A DNA stretch of 64,000 nucleotides from Nymphaea colorata (Eukaryota > Streptophyta > Magnoliopsida > Nymphaeales > Nymphaeaceae), in the NCBI RefSeq assembly GCF_008831285.2, contig NC_045142.1:18167354-18231353 (forward strand), written 5' to 3'. Positions 32,183-41,810 of the stretch are shown in pieces. Position 1 is the first letter of the stretch, and each line of letters begins with the position of its first letter. Under the pieces are notes generated by a model that had not been told where the DNA came from, did not search any database, and was given only the letters and a program-made list of their open reading frames with translations. A program made the position numbers and the translations under genes.

Positions 32183-33485
32183 TTATGCGTCGTCCTCGGC
32201 GCCAGCAGTTTCATGATAGGCCTTGACTTCCAGTGGGTAGCGCTGCTTCATGGTGAATGCATACTCCCAGGTGGGGTTGTGTTCGCCTATCCACTTCACT
32301 TGGTACTTCTTTGGCTCCCCCAAATAGTTTGTCTTGTGCTGAAGAATCTCTTCAATCTGAGGTCCGCCGCTCGCTTGGTCGCCGGGGCTCGCTGCAGGAT
32401 CGGGTCTCGTTCTGGAACGCTTCTCTCGGGGTCTTCCTCATCGACATGGAAGGGCTTCAGGTTACAAACATGAAACACTGAATGCACCTTAAAGTCTGGC
32501 GGCAAGTCTAGCTTGTAGGCTAGCTTTCCGATTCTCTTCAGCACTGTGAAGGGTCCCTCATACTTGCGGATCAATGACCTGTGTCGACCACGAAAAATGC
32601 CTGTGCGATCAGGATAGAGTTTCACGAGGACTTGATCACCCACTCGGAATTCCATCGGCCTTCGATTCCGATCTGCAAACTTTTTCATCTTTTTGGCGGC
32701 CTTGTGTAAGAACGCCTTAGCCATTTCCGTCTGTTCCTGCCAATCGCGAACAAACTGGTAGGCAAAAGTGGGTCTTCCCTTTCTTGGGCTGCAAGGGTAT
32801 GCGGCATCAACGGTTGTTGTCCAGTGGCTATTTCGAATGGACTATATCCAGAAGATTCGCTCTTCTGCAAATTGTAGCAAAATTGAGCTACAGCCAACAA
32901 TTTCACCCAATCCTTTTGATTCGCGCTGACATAGTGTCGAAGGTATTGTTCCAACAATCCATTGATTCGTTCAGTTTGGCCGTCCGTTTGAGGGTGGAAA
33001 CTTGTTGAGAATAATAAATCCAAACCCAACAAACGAAATACTTCGCGCCAAAATTTTCCTGTGAAGCGAGCGTCCCGATCACTGACAATGCTTTTCGGCA
33101 CGCCCCAATGCTTGACTATATGTTTCACGAACAACTCTGCTGTCTTTTCCGCGGGACATTCTTTAGAAGCTGGGATGAAGGTGGCATACTTTGAAAATCT
33201 ATCCACAACCACAAGGATGGAGCTGAAGCCGTCAATTTTGGGCAAGCTGACGATGAAGTCCATGGAGAGGCATTCCCACGGACGTTCTGGAATAGGAAGA
33301 GGCTCCAGGAGACCGGCAGACTTCTGGTTTGTTCTCTTGTCATGCTGACAGATCAAGCATGTTTTCACATAGGCTTCAACAACGTTGCGCATCTGTGGCC
33401 AGTAGTAGCCACGTTCGAGCAGTGCCAGTGTCCGCTCCTGGCTAGGATGACCAGCCCACAACGAGTCATGACACTCCTTCAGCAA
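32183..33485 (-). pseudogene. pol: Integrase and chromodomain of element 2
   Basis: The frame at 33485-32685 holds the integrase zinc finger (HDSLWAGHPSQERT, with CLICQ), then SMDFIVSLP, VSDRDARFTG and HPQTDGQTERING, giving the D,D,E triad. A frameshift near 32720 moves the reading to 32724, which carries FRVGDQVLVKLYP and the VFHVCNLKPF box. A further frameshift leads to the chromodomain (KYQVKWIGEHNPTWE) and a stop at 32183-32185. Apart from the frameshifts the integrase motifs are well kept. Confidence 0.92.
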
Positions 33486-33503
33486 CTCTCGTCGGAGATT
33501 GCC

Positions 33504-35361
33504 TCATCTAGGCACGAACACTCGTCCGCCCTTTGCCATCAAAAGTCCATCTTGTAGCCAGAATCGTTGCGTCTTTCCCGCCTCCGTTGTTTCGACCAAG
33601 TGCTTGGCCACTGGGTCCTGCTTCATGCCTTCTCGAATCCGGCCAAGAAGAGCACCATCGAGTTGCGCTTCGGATGATGCTGTCCGGGTATCTGCCAACT
33701 CCGCCTTCCGACTAAGTGCATCGGCTACGACGTTTGTCTTCTTTGCCTTGTACTCCAATGCGAAATCGAATTCTGCAAGGAATAACTACAATCGAGCCTG
33801 CTTTGGACTCAACTTCTTTTGAGTCTGGAAGTAGCTTGTGGCTAAGTTATCAGTCTTTACCACGAATTGGGACCCCAATAAGTAATGCCTCAATGTGCGA
33901 AGACAATGAATAATGGCCGTCATTTCCCTTTCGTGCACGGAGTACCGTCGCTCCGCGTCAGCTTCCGACTCTCATAGGTGACTGGATGACCTTCCTGCAT
34001 CAAAACTCCGCCAATGACAAAATCTGATGCATCCGTGTGGACTTTAAATTTCCTTGTGTGGTCGGGCAACCTGAGCACAGGCTCCTGCGTCAGGGCCCTC
34101 TTCAACTTCTCGAAGGCATCTTCTTCGAGCTCTTCCCAAGCCCAAGTTCGGTTTTTCTTTAGCAAATTAGTGAGAGGCGCAGTTATCAAAGAATACCCCT
34201 CAATGAATCGTCGATAGTAATTTGTCAAACCGAGAAAAGAACGTAGTTCTGGTACATTGGTTGGCGGTTTCCAGTCTTGAATTGCCCTCACCTTTTTGGT
34301 GTCCATTCGCAGCTGACCTTTTCTCACAATGTGACCAAGAAAACTGATTTTCGGTTGGCCGAATAGGCATTTCTCGCGCTTCACATAGAGTTCGTTTTCC
34401 TCCAATACCTTGAACACTGTCCGCAAGTGTTCCACATGGTCCCTCATGGAGCTGCTGTACACTACAATGTCATCAAGATAGACTACCACAAACTTATCTA
34501 AGTACAAATAGAATATCTTGTTCATTAGAGTCGAAAAAGTGGCTGGGACATTCGTCAACCCGAACGGCATTACCAAGAATTCAAAGGCACCGTAGCGAGT
34601 GACGCAAGTGGTCTTTGGCTCGTCGCCATCAACAATCCGAACTTGCCAATATCCTGATCTGAGGTCTAACTTGGAAAACACTTGAGCTTCGCCCAGTTGA
34701 TCAAACAGATCTGCAATCAAAGGTAAGGGGTACTTGTTCTTCACCGTTACCTTGTTCAATGTCCGATAATCCACACATAGTCATGCTTCGCTTGGAATAA
34801 CACTGGTGCACCAAAAGGAGCTTTGGAGGGTCTGATTATACCTCAAGCTAGCATCTCGTCCAACTGTCGCCGAAGTTCTCTTAATTCTACAGGGGCCATT
34901 CGATATGGTGCCATTGCCGGGGGTTTGGCACCAGGAAGGAGTTCGATGGCATGATCCACCTCACGTCGAGGTGGCAGCCGTCTAGGGAGCTCCGTAGGCA
35001 TTGTTCCTACGAATTCCGCTAAGACAGGCGCAAGCGCCTCTGGGACCAAACCAGGGGAGTCATTAGTCACTTCCTTGATTGCCACCAAGTACGTCTCTTC
35101 GCCGTGCTTGAGGCCTTTCTTCAACTGAAGGGCAGATATCATTGCGGCTTTGTCCTTATCCCTCTTTATCGATGTTACTGGAACCATACAAGGGGACTTC
35201 TCTTCCATGATATTGATACTGTGTAGGTACGGCATTGGAACCATTTTCGCTGTATTGAGGAGCTCCATGCCTAGGATCATCCAGAAATCATCTATCGGGA
35301 CCACCGAGAAGTTGGCCCTTCCTGACCAACTCTCAATCTTCACAACCGCATCACGGGCCAC
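33504..35361 (-). pseudogene. pol: Reverse transcriptase and RNase H of element 2
   Basis: Reading leftwards, the segment 35361-34843 covers the end of the protease and the start of reverse transcriptase. A TGA near 34841 and a small deletion near 34780, removing part of the KHDG...CVDYR box, break it. The segment 34774-33920 is open with [26 protein letters not shown] and the catalytic box [11 protein letters not shown], then RNase H with [14 protein letters not shown] frameshift near 33945 and a TAG near 33790 follow before 33758-33504, which ends the RNase H/connection region (NVVADALSRK). Confidence 0.92.
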
Positions 35362-35379
35362 TCCGTGGATGGGTTTGAC

Positions 35380-35910
35380 CTATGAGTTCACCGCCTTCAT
35401 GCGTAACTCTCCCCTCTCAAGGGTTAGGCCTAGTCTCCTCACCTCCTCAATTGAGACGAAGTTATGCGTGGCTCCCGTGTCTACCATAGCCAGGGTAGAC
35501 ATTCCATTTACCAGGATTTCCAAGTACATGAGCTCGTTAGAAGGTGTTGCTGTCACCTTCACTTTTTCCTCCCTTTTTATGGTGTTCAGAAGTTGAAGTG
35601 CACCCATCTTTGGTCCTTCCCCTTCTTCACCTTGTGCCGCAGTAGCAGATTGCCTTGAAGAGCTTGCTTGATTGTCCCTGTTTACACGCTTTGGACATTG
35701 CCTCCCTAAGTGATTGCCATCGCAAAACCAACATTTCAACACTCTATTATGAGAGTTGTCGTTTCTGCGAAAGAAAGTTCTTCTTTCGACTTGGCGCTGA
35801 GTTGATGGTTCATCTTTCCGTTCTCTTCGATCCTCTTTCTTTCCTCCATGGTCAGACTTCTTCGACGGCTTGAAGGCGTTAGTGTAGTTCTTGCGCTGAG
35901 TATCAGCCAA
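35380..35910 (-). pseudogene. Zinc knuckle and protease of element 2
   Basis: The open segment has a basic linker (SKKSDHGGKKEDRRERK), a zinc knuckle CWFCDGNHLGRQC of the plant CX2CX3HX4C type, and the aspartic protease motif [12 protein letters not shown]. It ends at a TAG at 35380 that a C-to-T change in CAG would explain; homologous sequence continues beyond. Confidence 0.92.
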
Positions 35911-36118
35911 AATGTTCTGCTACCACATAAGCATCCTTCAAGGTCTCTAGATTACTCATTTCCACTTCGGATTGTGCCCACGACTGAAGTCCCAAAATAA
36001 ACTAGTTCAATTTATCTTGTTCTTGCATATCTGGCACATCTAACATCAGCCTTTGATAGGCCCTCACGTAATCTCGCAAGGATCCGGTATGTTACGCAAG
36101 GATCTGGTATGTTTCAGT

Positions 36119-36865
36119 TCACCAACCATCCGATAGGCATGGCGTGTCGCATTCGGGGGGCATGAAGTAAGTTTTTATCTCTCGCTGAAAATCATCAAAA
36201 GTGTCTATTGTGTAGATCCCCTTCTGAATGTCGAGCCTTTTCCTTCTCCACCATGCCACAACATCGCCCTCTAGCAACATAGCCGCAGTCTTGACTTGAA
36301 GGTCGTCCCCCATAACTCCTTGCAAGTGCAGGTAATACTCTACTTAGAATAAAAAGTTGTCGATCACTCGACTATCCCGAGTTCCGTTGTATTTAACTGG
36401 TCTCTGAACATCGACCCTCGCTGGCCGATTGTCACCTCCACCTATAGAGATCTGTCGCTGTAGTGTGTGGTTTTTTACCTGAAGTTCATTGACTTCAGCC
36501 TGTAACGCGGTCACTGTGTCAGTCAGTGCCCGATTCATGGTCACTAGGTCGGCCACTTGTTCCCGCAGTACCTTCATCTCGTCCTTCATTTTTTCGAAGG
36601 ACTCAGCTGCATTACCCAATGCTTCTTCATGAGTAGTTATGTCGGTAGCCAGCTTGTTCACCATCTCGGTCAGGTGTTCCTGACCCTGAGATGTACCCAT
36701 CTCGTCAGAATGGACTACCCCCTTGCCCTTGGCACTTCGCAGATTGTATTGAGTCGTCAGGGCTTCTTTCTCTTCGATCAACGATCGTCGGCGTGTAGTT
36801 CTACACCGACTATCCAACCGCTTCTTCAGATTGAGCTGAACCTTGGCTCTGATACCAGTTGTCAT
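36119..36865 (-). pseudogene. gag: gag of element 2, broken
   Basis: The reading starts at the ATG at 36865-36863, whose first codons lie in the LTR end and which then reads through the primer binding site (MTTGIRAKVQ). The N-terminal part has a coiled-coil-like stretch of heptads (about EHLTEMVNKLATD to NELQVKNHTLQ). A TAA at 36346-36344 interrupts the frame before VEYYLHLQGV. The capsid-like part follows, with VVAWWRRKR and TFDDFQREIKTYF, typical of Ty3/gypsy gag, and ends at 36119. The stretch between 36119 and 35910 shows further decay, including a short local duplication near 36080-36110. Confidence 0.9.
36845..36857 (-). other. Primer binding site of element 2 (initiator tRNA-Met)
   Basis: The minus strand reads TGGTATCAGAGCC, a perfect complement to the 3' end of plant initiator tRNA-Met, two bases from the LTR end. 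Confidence 0.95.
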
Positions 36866-37228
36866 GGGCTGACAACTTCGGCCCGTGCGGCGCGACAAGA
36901 ACCTAATTGTCGCAAGCCTTCAAACCGCTGAACGGTGCACAAAAATAGTTTGAGAAAACGAGTGTATAAAGAATGCTTGTGAATAAAGAAATCTCGCAAT
37001 GTATTCACTTGAAAAATTAGTACATCACGAGAAAGATAAGAAAGGAGAATGATCTCGACTTTACTTATATAGGATGGTCGAGACCTTTTACACGATTCTC
37101 ATGCCGACCACCTAAAACAAGAAATCCTAATACTTGACACTTAGATCGGTGGGAGGGTACTCCCTTATAAATAAACATGCACAAACAAATGACTTAAAAT
37201 AAAGCAAAGACTCTGAAACAGGAGAACA
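36860..37228 (-). repeat. 5' LTR of element 2
   Basis: 369 bases, colinear with the 3' LTR but lacking a block of roughly 40 bases near 37195 (the AACCAAAGGAAGCACAATGC region of the other copy). The TATA box TATATAAG is on the minus strand at 37064-37071. Confidence 0.92.
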
Positions 37229-38554
37229 TTAAGTTTTGAGAGTAAATTGTGTAGAGCAAATAGAAAATGCCAACCTGTTCGTTCGCTGCGTTGATACCTG
37301 ATCGGATCCTCGTATGCGATAGAGTCCCAAACATTTGCACCGTGGAACAGAACGCCTCCCACCCCCACTCCCGCCCTCGAGTGCTCCCCCTTCTCGAGTG
37401 CTCCCGAACGTCCCCCTTTTCTCTCCCCCTTCTCTCTTCTGAGTCTCCTCCTTTCCATTGCTCTACGCCTCCCCCTTTCCACTGCCCTACGTCTTCCTCC
37501 CCTGCTCCGTCTGTTGCTTCTCCCCTTTCCCTTTTTCTCCTTTTTCTCCTGATTTGTCTTCTGGTTTTGTGACGGGTTCCACTGTTTGAGGTAGTTATCT
37601 GGTTGTTCGTCTCCTTCTGGAAGGGTTTCCTGTGCATCGGGGCAGGCAGGATTTGAAAGAAAAAAGCAGAGGGCCAGTTTATTTGGCATTCAGTCCAAGT
37701 CTCTTATCTGCCTTTTCGGGACAAGCTAAGGCTAGCGCCCAATCCGCTTCATCCTTCTTTTGTGATTGGCATTTGCTCATCATTCCGGTGCAACATCTCG
37801 AAAGAAGGAGAGGGGGAGGGATCTTACCGTGGTTTTCTCTGAATTTCATCCTCTCCGAATTGCGGTTTTCTCCCTTTCGTCCTCTCTGAATTGGGGTTTC
37901 TCTGTTGCAAGGTAAGATTTTGATGCTTCTCTCCCCTTCCTTTCGTCCAATGTGTCTCTACATGTGTGAAGAATGGGTTGTTTGGGTTTCATGGGTTTCA
38001 TTCTGATGGGATGATTGTCTACTTTTTCTCTGCGTCCCTTTGTTCTTTCTTGTCTTTCGTTTCGTAAGTTTCTTTCTGTTGTATCCTTCTTCTTTCTTTT
38101 TCGTTTCCCCATTCTTGGTAAGCTGCACAGCTTTCTTCTCCAAAGTTTTGAGCTCAGTGGATCTACCGTTGAGTTTTGATTTCTTGCATATACACCTATA
38201 GCTTCTACTAGCTGGCGAACACATTGTCTTCCTTATGAAGGTCCCTTTCTTTTCTGCAATAATTCCATTTGAAGGTCTGTCTAAGGTCTTTCTCTGTAGA
38301 TTCTAACGGGAGAAAATGACTGAAGGAAATGCCCCTTGTCCAATATTCTCTGTAGACTTCCTGCCTTCTCTTTTCGTTTTTTTTGTGTTTAATGTAGCTG
38401 AACTTCGATGACATGATAATGGAAATGCTTCTAATTGAAATGGTTATCAGTTTCAGAAATGCTGAACTGTGAATGCAATGTTTCATGGGATATGAAGGAG
38501 ACGCTAAGGGGAGGAAATAACATACACAAACGCAAACGCAAACGCACATTAATA

Positions 38555-38562
38555 TGAGAGAG

Positions 38563-38607
<45 letters not shown>
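38555..38607. repeat. (GA)n microsatellite
   Basis: An AG/GA run of about 53 bases with one C interruption near 38565. Confidence 0.9.
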
Positions 38608-38610
<3 letters not shown>

Positions 38611-40987
38611 GGATGGGTTGCAGAAATTTGAATTATTCACCAATGTTCAACCTTGAGTTGTTGGCTCATTTTATCATGAATATTTTTCTCTTTTATAGTA
38701 TTGGTTCATACCCGTAAGAATTTATGAATTTAAGAATGAGCATCATACGAGTATGAATAACTGAGGACACCAGCTTTGTTCCTTTACGATTTTTTAACCC
38801 TTTTGTTCTTCTGATCAACACTTCATTCTTACATTTTTTGCTATATCAACAGTTAATATCCAGCCTCAGTAGTTATTCAAACGACTTGTCCACATTTTCT
38901 AGTGATGTGGGACGTGCATCAAATTTCAATGACGGGACTTGTCTTTTTTGTCAAGCAGGAGAGGACCATGTTATTTTATAAAAAGAATCTGAATTTGTGT
39001 TGCCCTCTTTCTCTGTCACTAAAAGACAAGTAGGCACAACTGACACTTTTTCTTCCTGTGAACCTATTAACAATAGAATTCATATGCTAGAAATATAGGT
39101 GAACTTCATATTAATGCTTTATTTTCTCAGCCAGAATTTTGCTCATATTTGAGATGTTTTTTAAGTTCCTGTGAAACCATCAGCTTGTCCGTGGTAGAGG
39201 TACATGTGATTATAAACTCAATCTAGAAAAAACTAATTCGCCAACATTTCATATGTGCTACTTCAATACTGAAAGATGAGATTAGTTTTCTCATAGTGCT
39301 ACCACAACAATCTAGTCGGGAGTCGTTGGCTGATTGATCATCTAATAAGAAACTTGACTAGAACAATGCCCATTAACCCTTTGATATGCTTAGCATTGAA
39401 TTATTCACCCATGTACGGTACAAAGAGTGAAAACACATTAGGAAAAAACAAGGGATTGAACAAGAGTGTCAATTGAACAAGAAGGGAGGTTAACATTCCA
39501 GATAGATGCTAATGAACAATTAAGTGCCTTGTTTAAGCTTTCTCTTTACTTCTGCTCTCCTTCCAATGCTAAGTAGATAAGATTACCTTCCTCCATTGCT
39601 GGCTGAAGGTCTTCTAACACCTTATAAGCGATTAATTTTATCTTCTATTCGCCCATATTTAATCTTATTCTACTGACCCTGTCCTTTTTTTCAGCCCCCA
39701 CTATTTTCTTAAGTACTCTTAAAAAGTGGGCGGCCTTCGTAGCATCTTATAATTCCGCTTTAATCAGTACTTTAGGCCCCTCTTCTAGGAGTCGACGCTT
39801 GAGAAGGAAAATCTCTTTTTCTATATATTGATATGATTAACTAATTCCACGTTGAGGATATGCACCTTGTGGTTTGACGAAGGCGGAGGTTTGGGTTCTA
39901 AGTAAGCCTGAGATTACTCTGCTGCAGCCAGAACTGATTATGAATACCCAGACTAACTTGCAGCAATTATTCTCTGTCCCCTTCCTTCTATTTTTCCAGG
40001 TATATTTGTTACTAATATCCCTCACCTCCAGAACACCGCAGGACTCTATAAACCTATTGAAATGATAACAACACTGCACGTTAGGAGGTTTTCCAGTTTT
40101 ATCATTTTTCATCCCTCTTTGGAGCATTCTGTCTTATGCTTTGGCATGAAGCTCTTGTAATTTAACCCCCATTGAAACGCTGATCTTGTAATGTGTAATT
40201 CCATTCAATCCTTTTTTGTTTACTTTCTACAGAGATGAGAGAACAGACGTCACTTGTCTTGCTCTGTCCATTCATAATGCGATTCTTTATTTTCTTGTAG
40301 GATTTCGAGATAGACAAAACAACAGGTTTTCAGAAGACTGCAATGACTCAAGTGACAAATTGTCTTATGCTCCTGACAATAAAGCTAAAGTCGATACTGT
40401 TAAGCAGCACGCTACAGTCGTAGAGGAGGCAATTGCAGGCCAAAATATGTGTTCTAAATTACTCTAGTATATAGATATTTCTTCAAAGTTACTTCAATAT
40501 ATACAACCATCACATTTATTTAGCTTATACATTATACGGATGTTGATGTATTGTATATGAATTTTAAATACAATTCTAATTGCTCCTGTCCCTTTCTTAT
40601 GAATTTTAAACACAATTTTAATAATTGACACTTCCCCTTGCATGTGATAGAAATGCCTGTGTTGGTAACGTAGGTTTAGCTGACATTTATTTTCTAGCAA
40701 TAGTACAGAAATCAGGTGCACTTGTAACATAATAAAAAACTTAAGTGTATTTCTTAGAGAAACCTTGAATTGCTTGCAGAAATCAGGTGCACTTGTAACA
40801 CAATACAAAAATTTGTACTACCTGGTTTCTCGTTTGGAGCATAACATAATGCCCATTTAATTATGAATTGTGTTTTTACAATAGGTAAACTCAGAAGTTC
40901 AGAAGGTTAAAAACAAAACAAAAAAAACAAAACTTCGTTTTTTATAAGATCTTGTTAAATTTCTAGATCATGACAAAAGCAAACGTC

Positions 40988-41177
40988 AGACAGGACAGAC
41001 TGAACGGACAGAACAGACATATGCGAAACAAATGCTAGACAAAAAGAACGTGGTGTTTTGTTCCTAAAATCATCAAACGATGGACAATGAACATCATTGT
41101 CCATAAGAGAACAGGACAATAGTGTAATGGACATGACGTCCTGTCTGTCATGTCCCAATGGACGTTCTGTCCTGTCT
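40988..41177. repeat. 190-bp inverted-repeat unit
   Basis: The ends are a perfect 12-base inverted repeat: AGACAGGACAGA at 40988-40999 and TCTGTCCTGTCT at 41166-41177. Inside lies a second hairpin, GGACATGAC (41129-41137) with GTCATGTCC (41147-41155). It is non-coding and a candidate MITE remnant; no target duplication is evident. Confidence 0.6.
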
Positions 41178-41683
41178 ATATTTTCTTTGGATGGTCTTAT
41201 TATTCTACTTTACTTTCATTTCCACTATTATAGGATTATGTTGAGAATACCAAGGCAGACAAAAGTTGATTACTATGTAACTTAAGTTAGCATAACCAAA
41301 CATTATTTATTTATTTATTTATTTTGATTTGCTTATGGGTCATTCAGGATTCATATTCATCGGAATTTATTCCTTTTGGATAATTGTGTAGTCGAGTCTT
41401 TGGTTGAGGTGGCTGACCCACATGACCCTCCTAAGTGCCATCTGAGTTTTTTACTTGTAAATGTTAGCTAGTATGTGTGCATTTTGCTACAAAAAACATG
41501 TGACAGAGTGCATGTCTAAGCTTAAATTTCAGTGTTACTTGTGCCACTTTCTTAACTTATGAGTTTAAATTTCAATGTTACTCATGCCACTTTGTTAATT
41601 TGAATGTTATATGCTGTTAGATTTTTAATTGTCACAATGAAGTTAGTGATTTAGCTTCATCTTCTGGAATAGGAAGTGACAAT

Positions 41684-41689
41684 ATAAAT
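41684..41689 (+). promoter_or_regulatory. Candidate TATA box of the tRNA phosphotransferase gene
   Basis: TATAAA lies about 125 bases before the ATG at 41811. Position and sequence fit a core promoter, but a more distal start via the leader at 37.9 kb is also possible. Confidence 0.35.
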
Positions 41690-41810
41690 GTGTGCCAGGA
41701 AAATTCCTGACACATTGTGTCTTCTACGTTCTCTTCCCTTAACCATCAGAGCCAGGAACCATTACACTCTCCTCCATCCTTTTCTGCTTTCATCGGTGCT
41801 GCCAACTGGG

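Larger units (their letters stand above)
31755..37228 (-). mobile_element. Element 2: full-length Ty3/gypsy chromovirus (Reina/Galadriel-like), minus strand, degenerate
   Basis: The element is 5474 bases and reads right to left. LTRs are at 36860-37228 (5') and 31755-32166 (3'). Next to the 5' LTR is a perfect primer binding site for initiator tRNA-Met. The order gag, zinc knuckle, protease, reverse transcriptase, RNase H, integrase, chromodomain, polypurine tract is complete. Small size and short LTRs fit the Reina or Galadriel chromoviruses; the lineage is inferred. The flanking bases TTGAA (31750-31754) and TTAAG (37229-37233) are not identical, so the target duplication has decayed or was lost. 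Several stops and frameshifts make it non-functional. Confidence 0.95.
37229..41683. other. Region upstream of the tRNA phosphotransferase gene; possible unrecognised gene
   Basis: A CT-rich stretch (37340-37910) looks like a plant 5' leader and ends in CAAG|GTAAGA at 37911/37912, a strong splice donor. A GA microsatellite lies at 38555-38607. A coding-like exon follows TTTTCTTGTAG at 40301 and ends at a TAG at 40465-40467, giving about 54 residues (FRDRQNNRFSEDCNDSS...) of unrecognised sequence. A short inverted-repeat element lies at 40988-41177. I cannot join these into a gene. The leader could belong to the phosphotransferase transcript, to another small gene, or to a non-coding RNA. Confidence 0.4.

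Noticed and set aside
37165-37689. Minus-strand frames of 147-174 residues rich in Arg, Glu and Gly
   Set aside because: They are the complement of a CT-rich leader-like tract; the composition explains the open frame. A short piece (FHGANVWDSIAYEDP) looked protein-like but has no recognised family.
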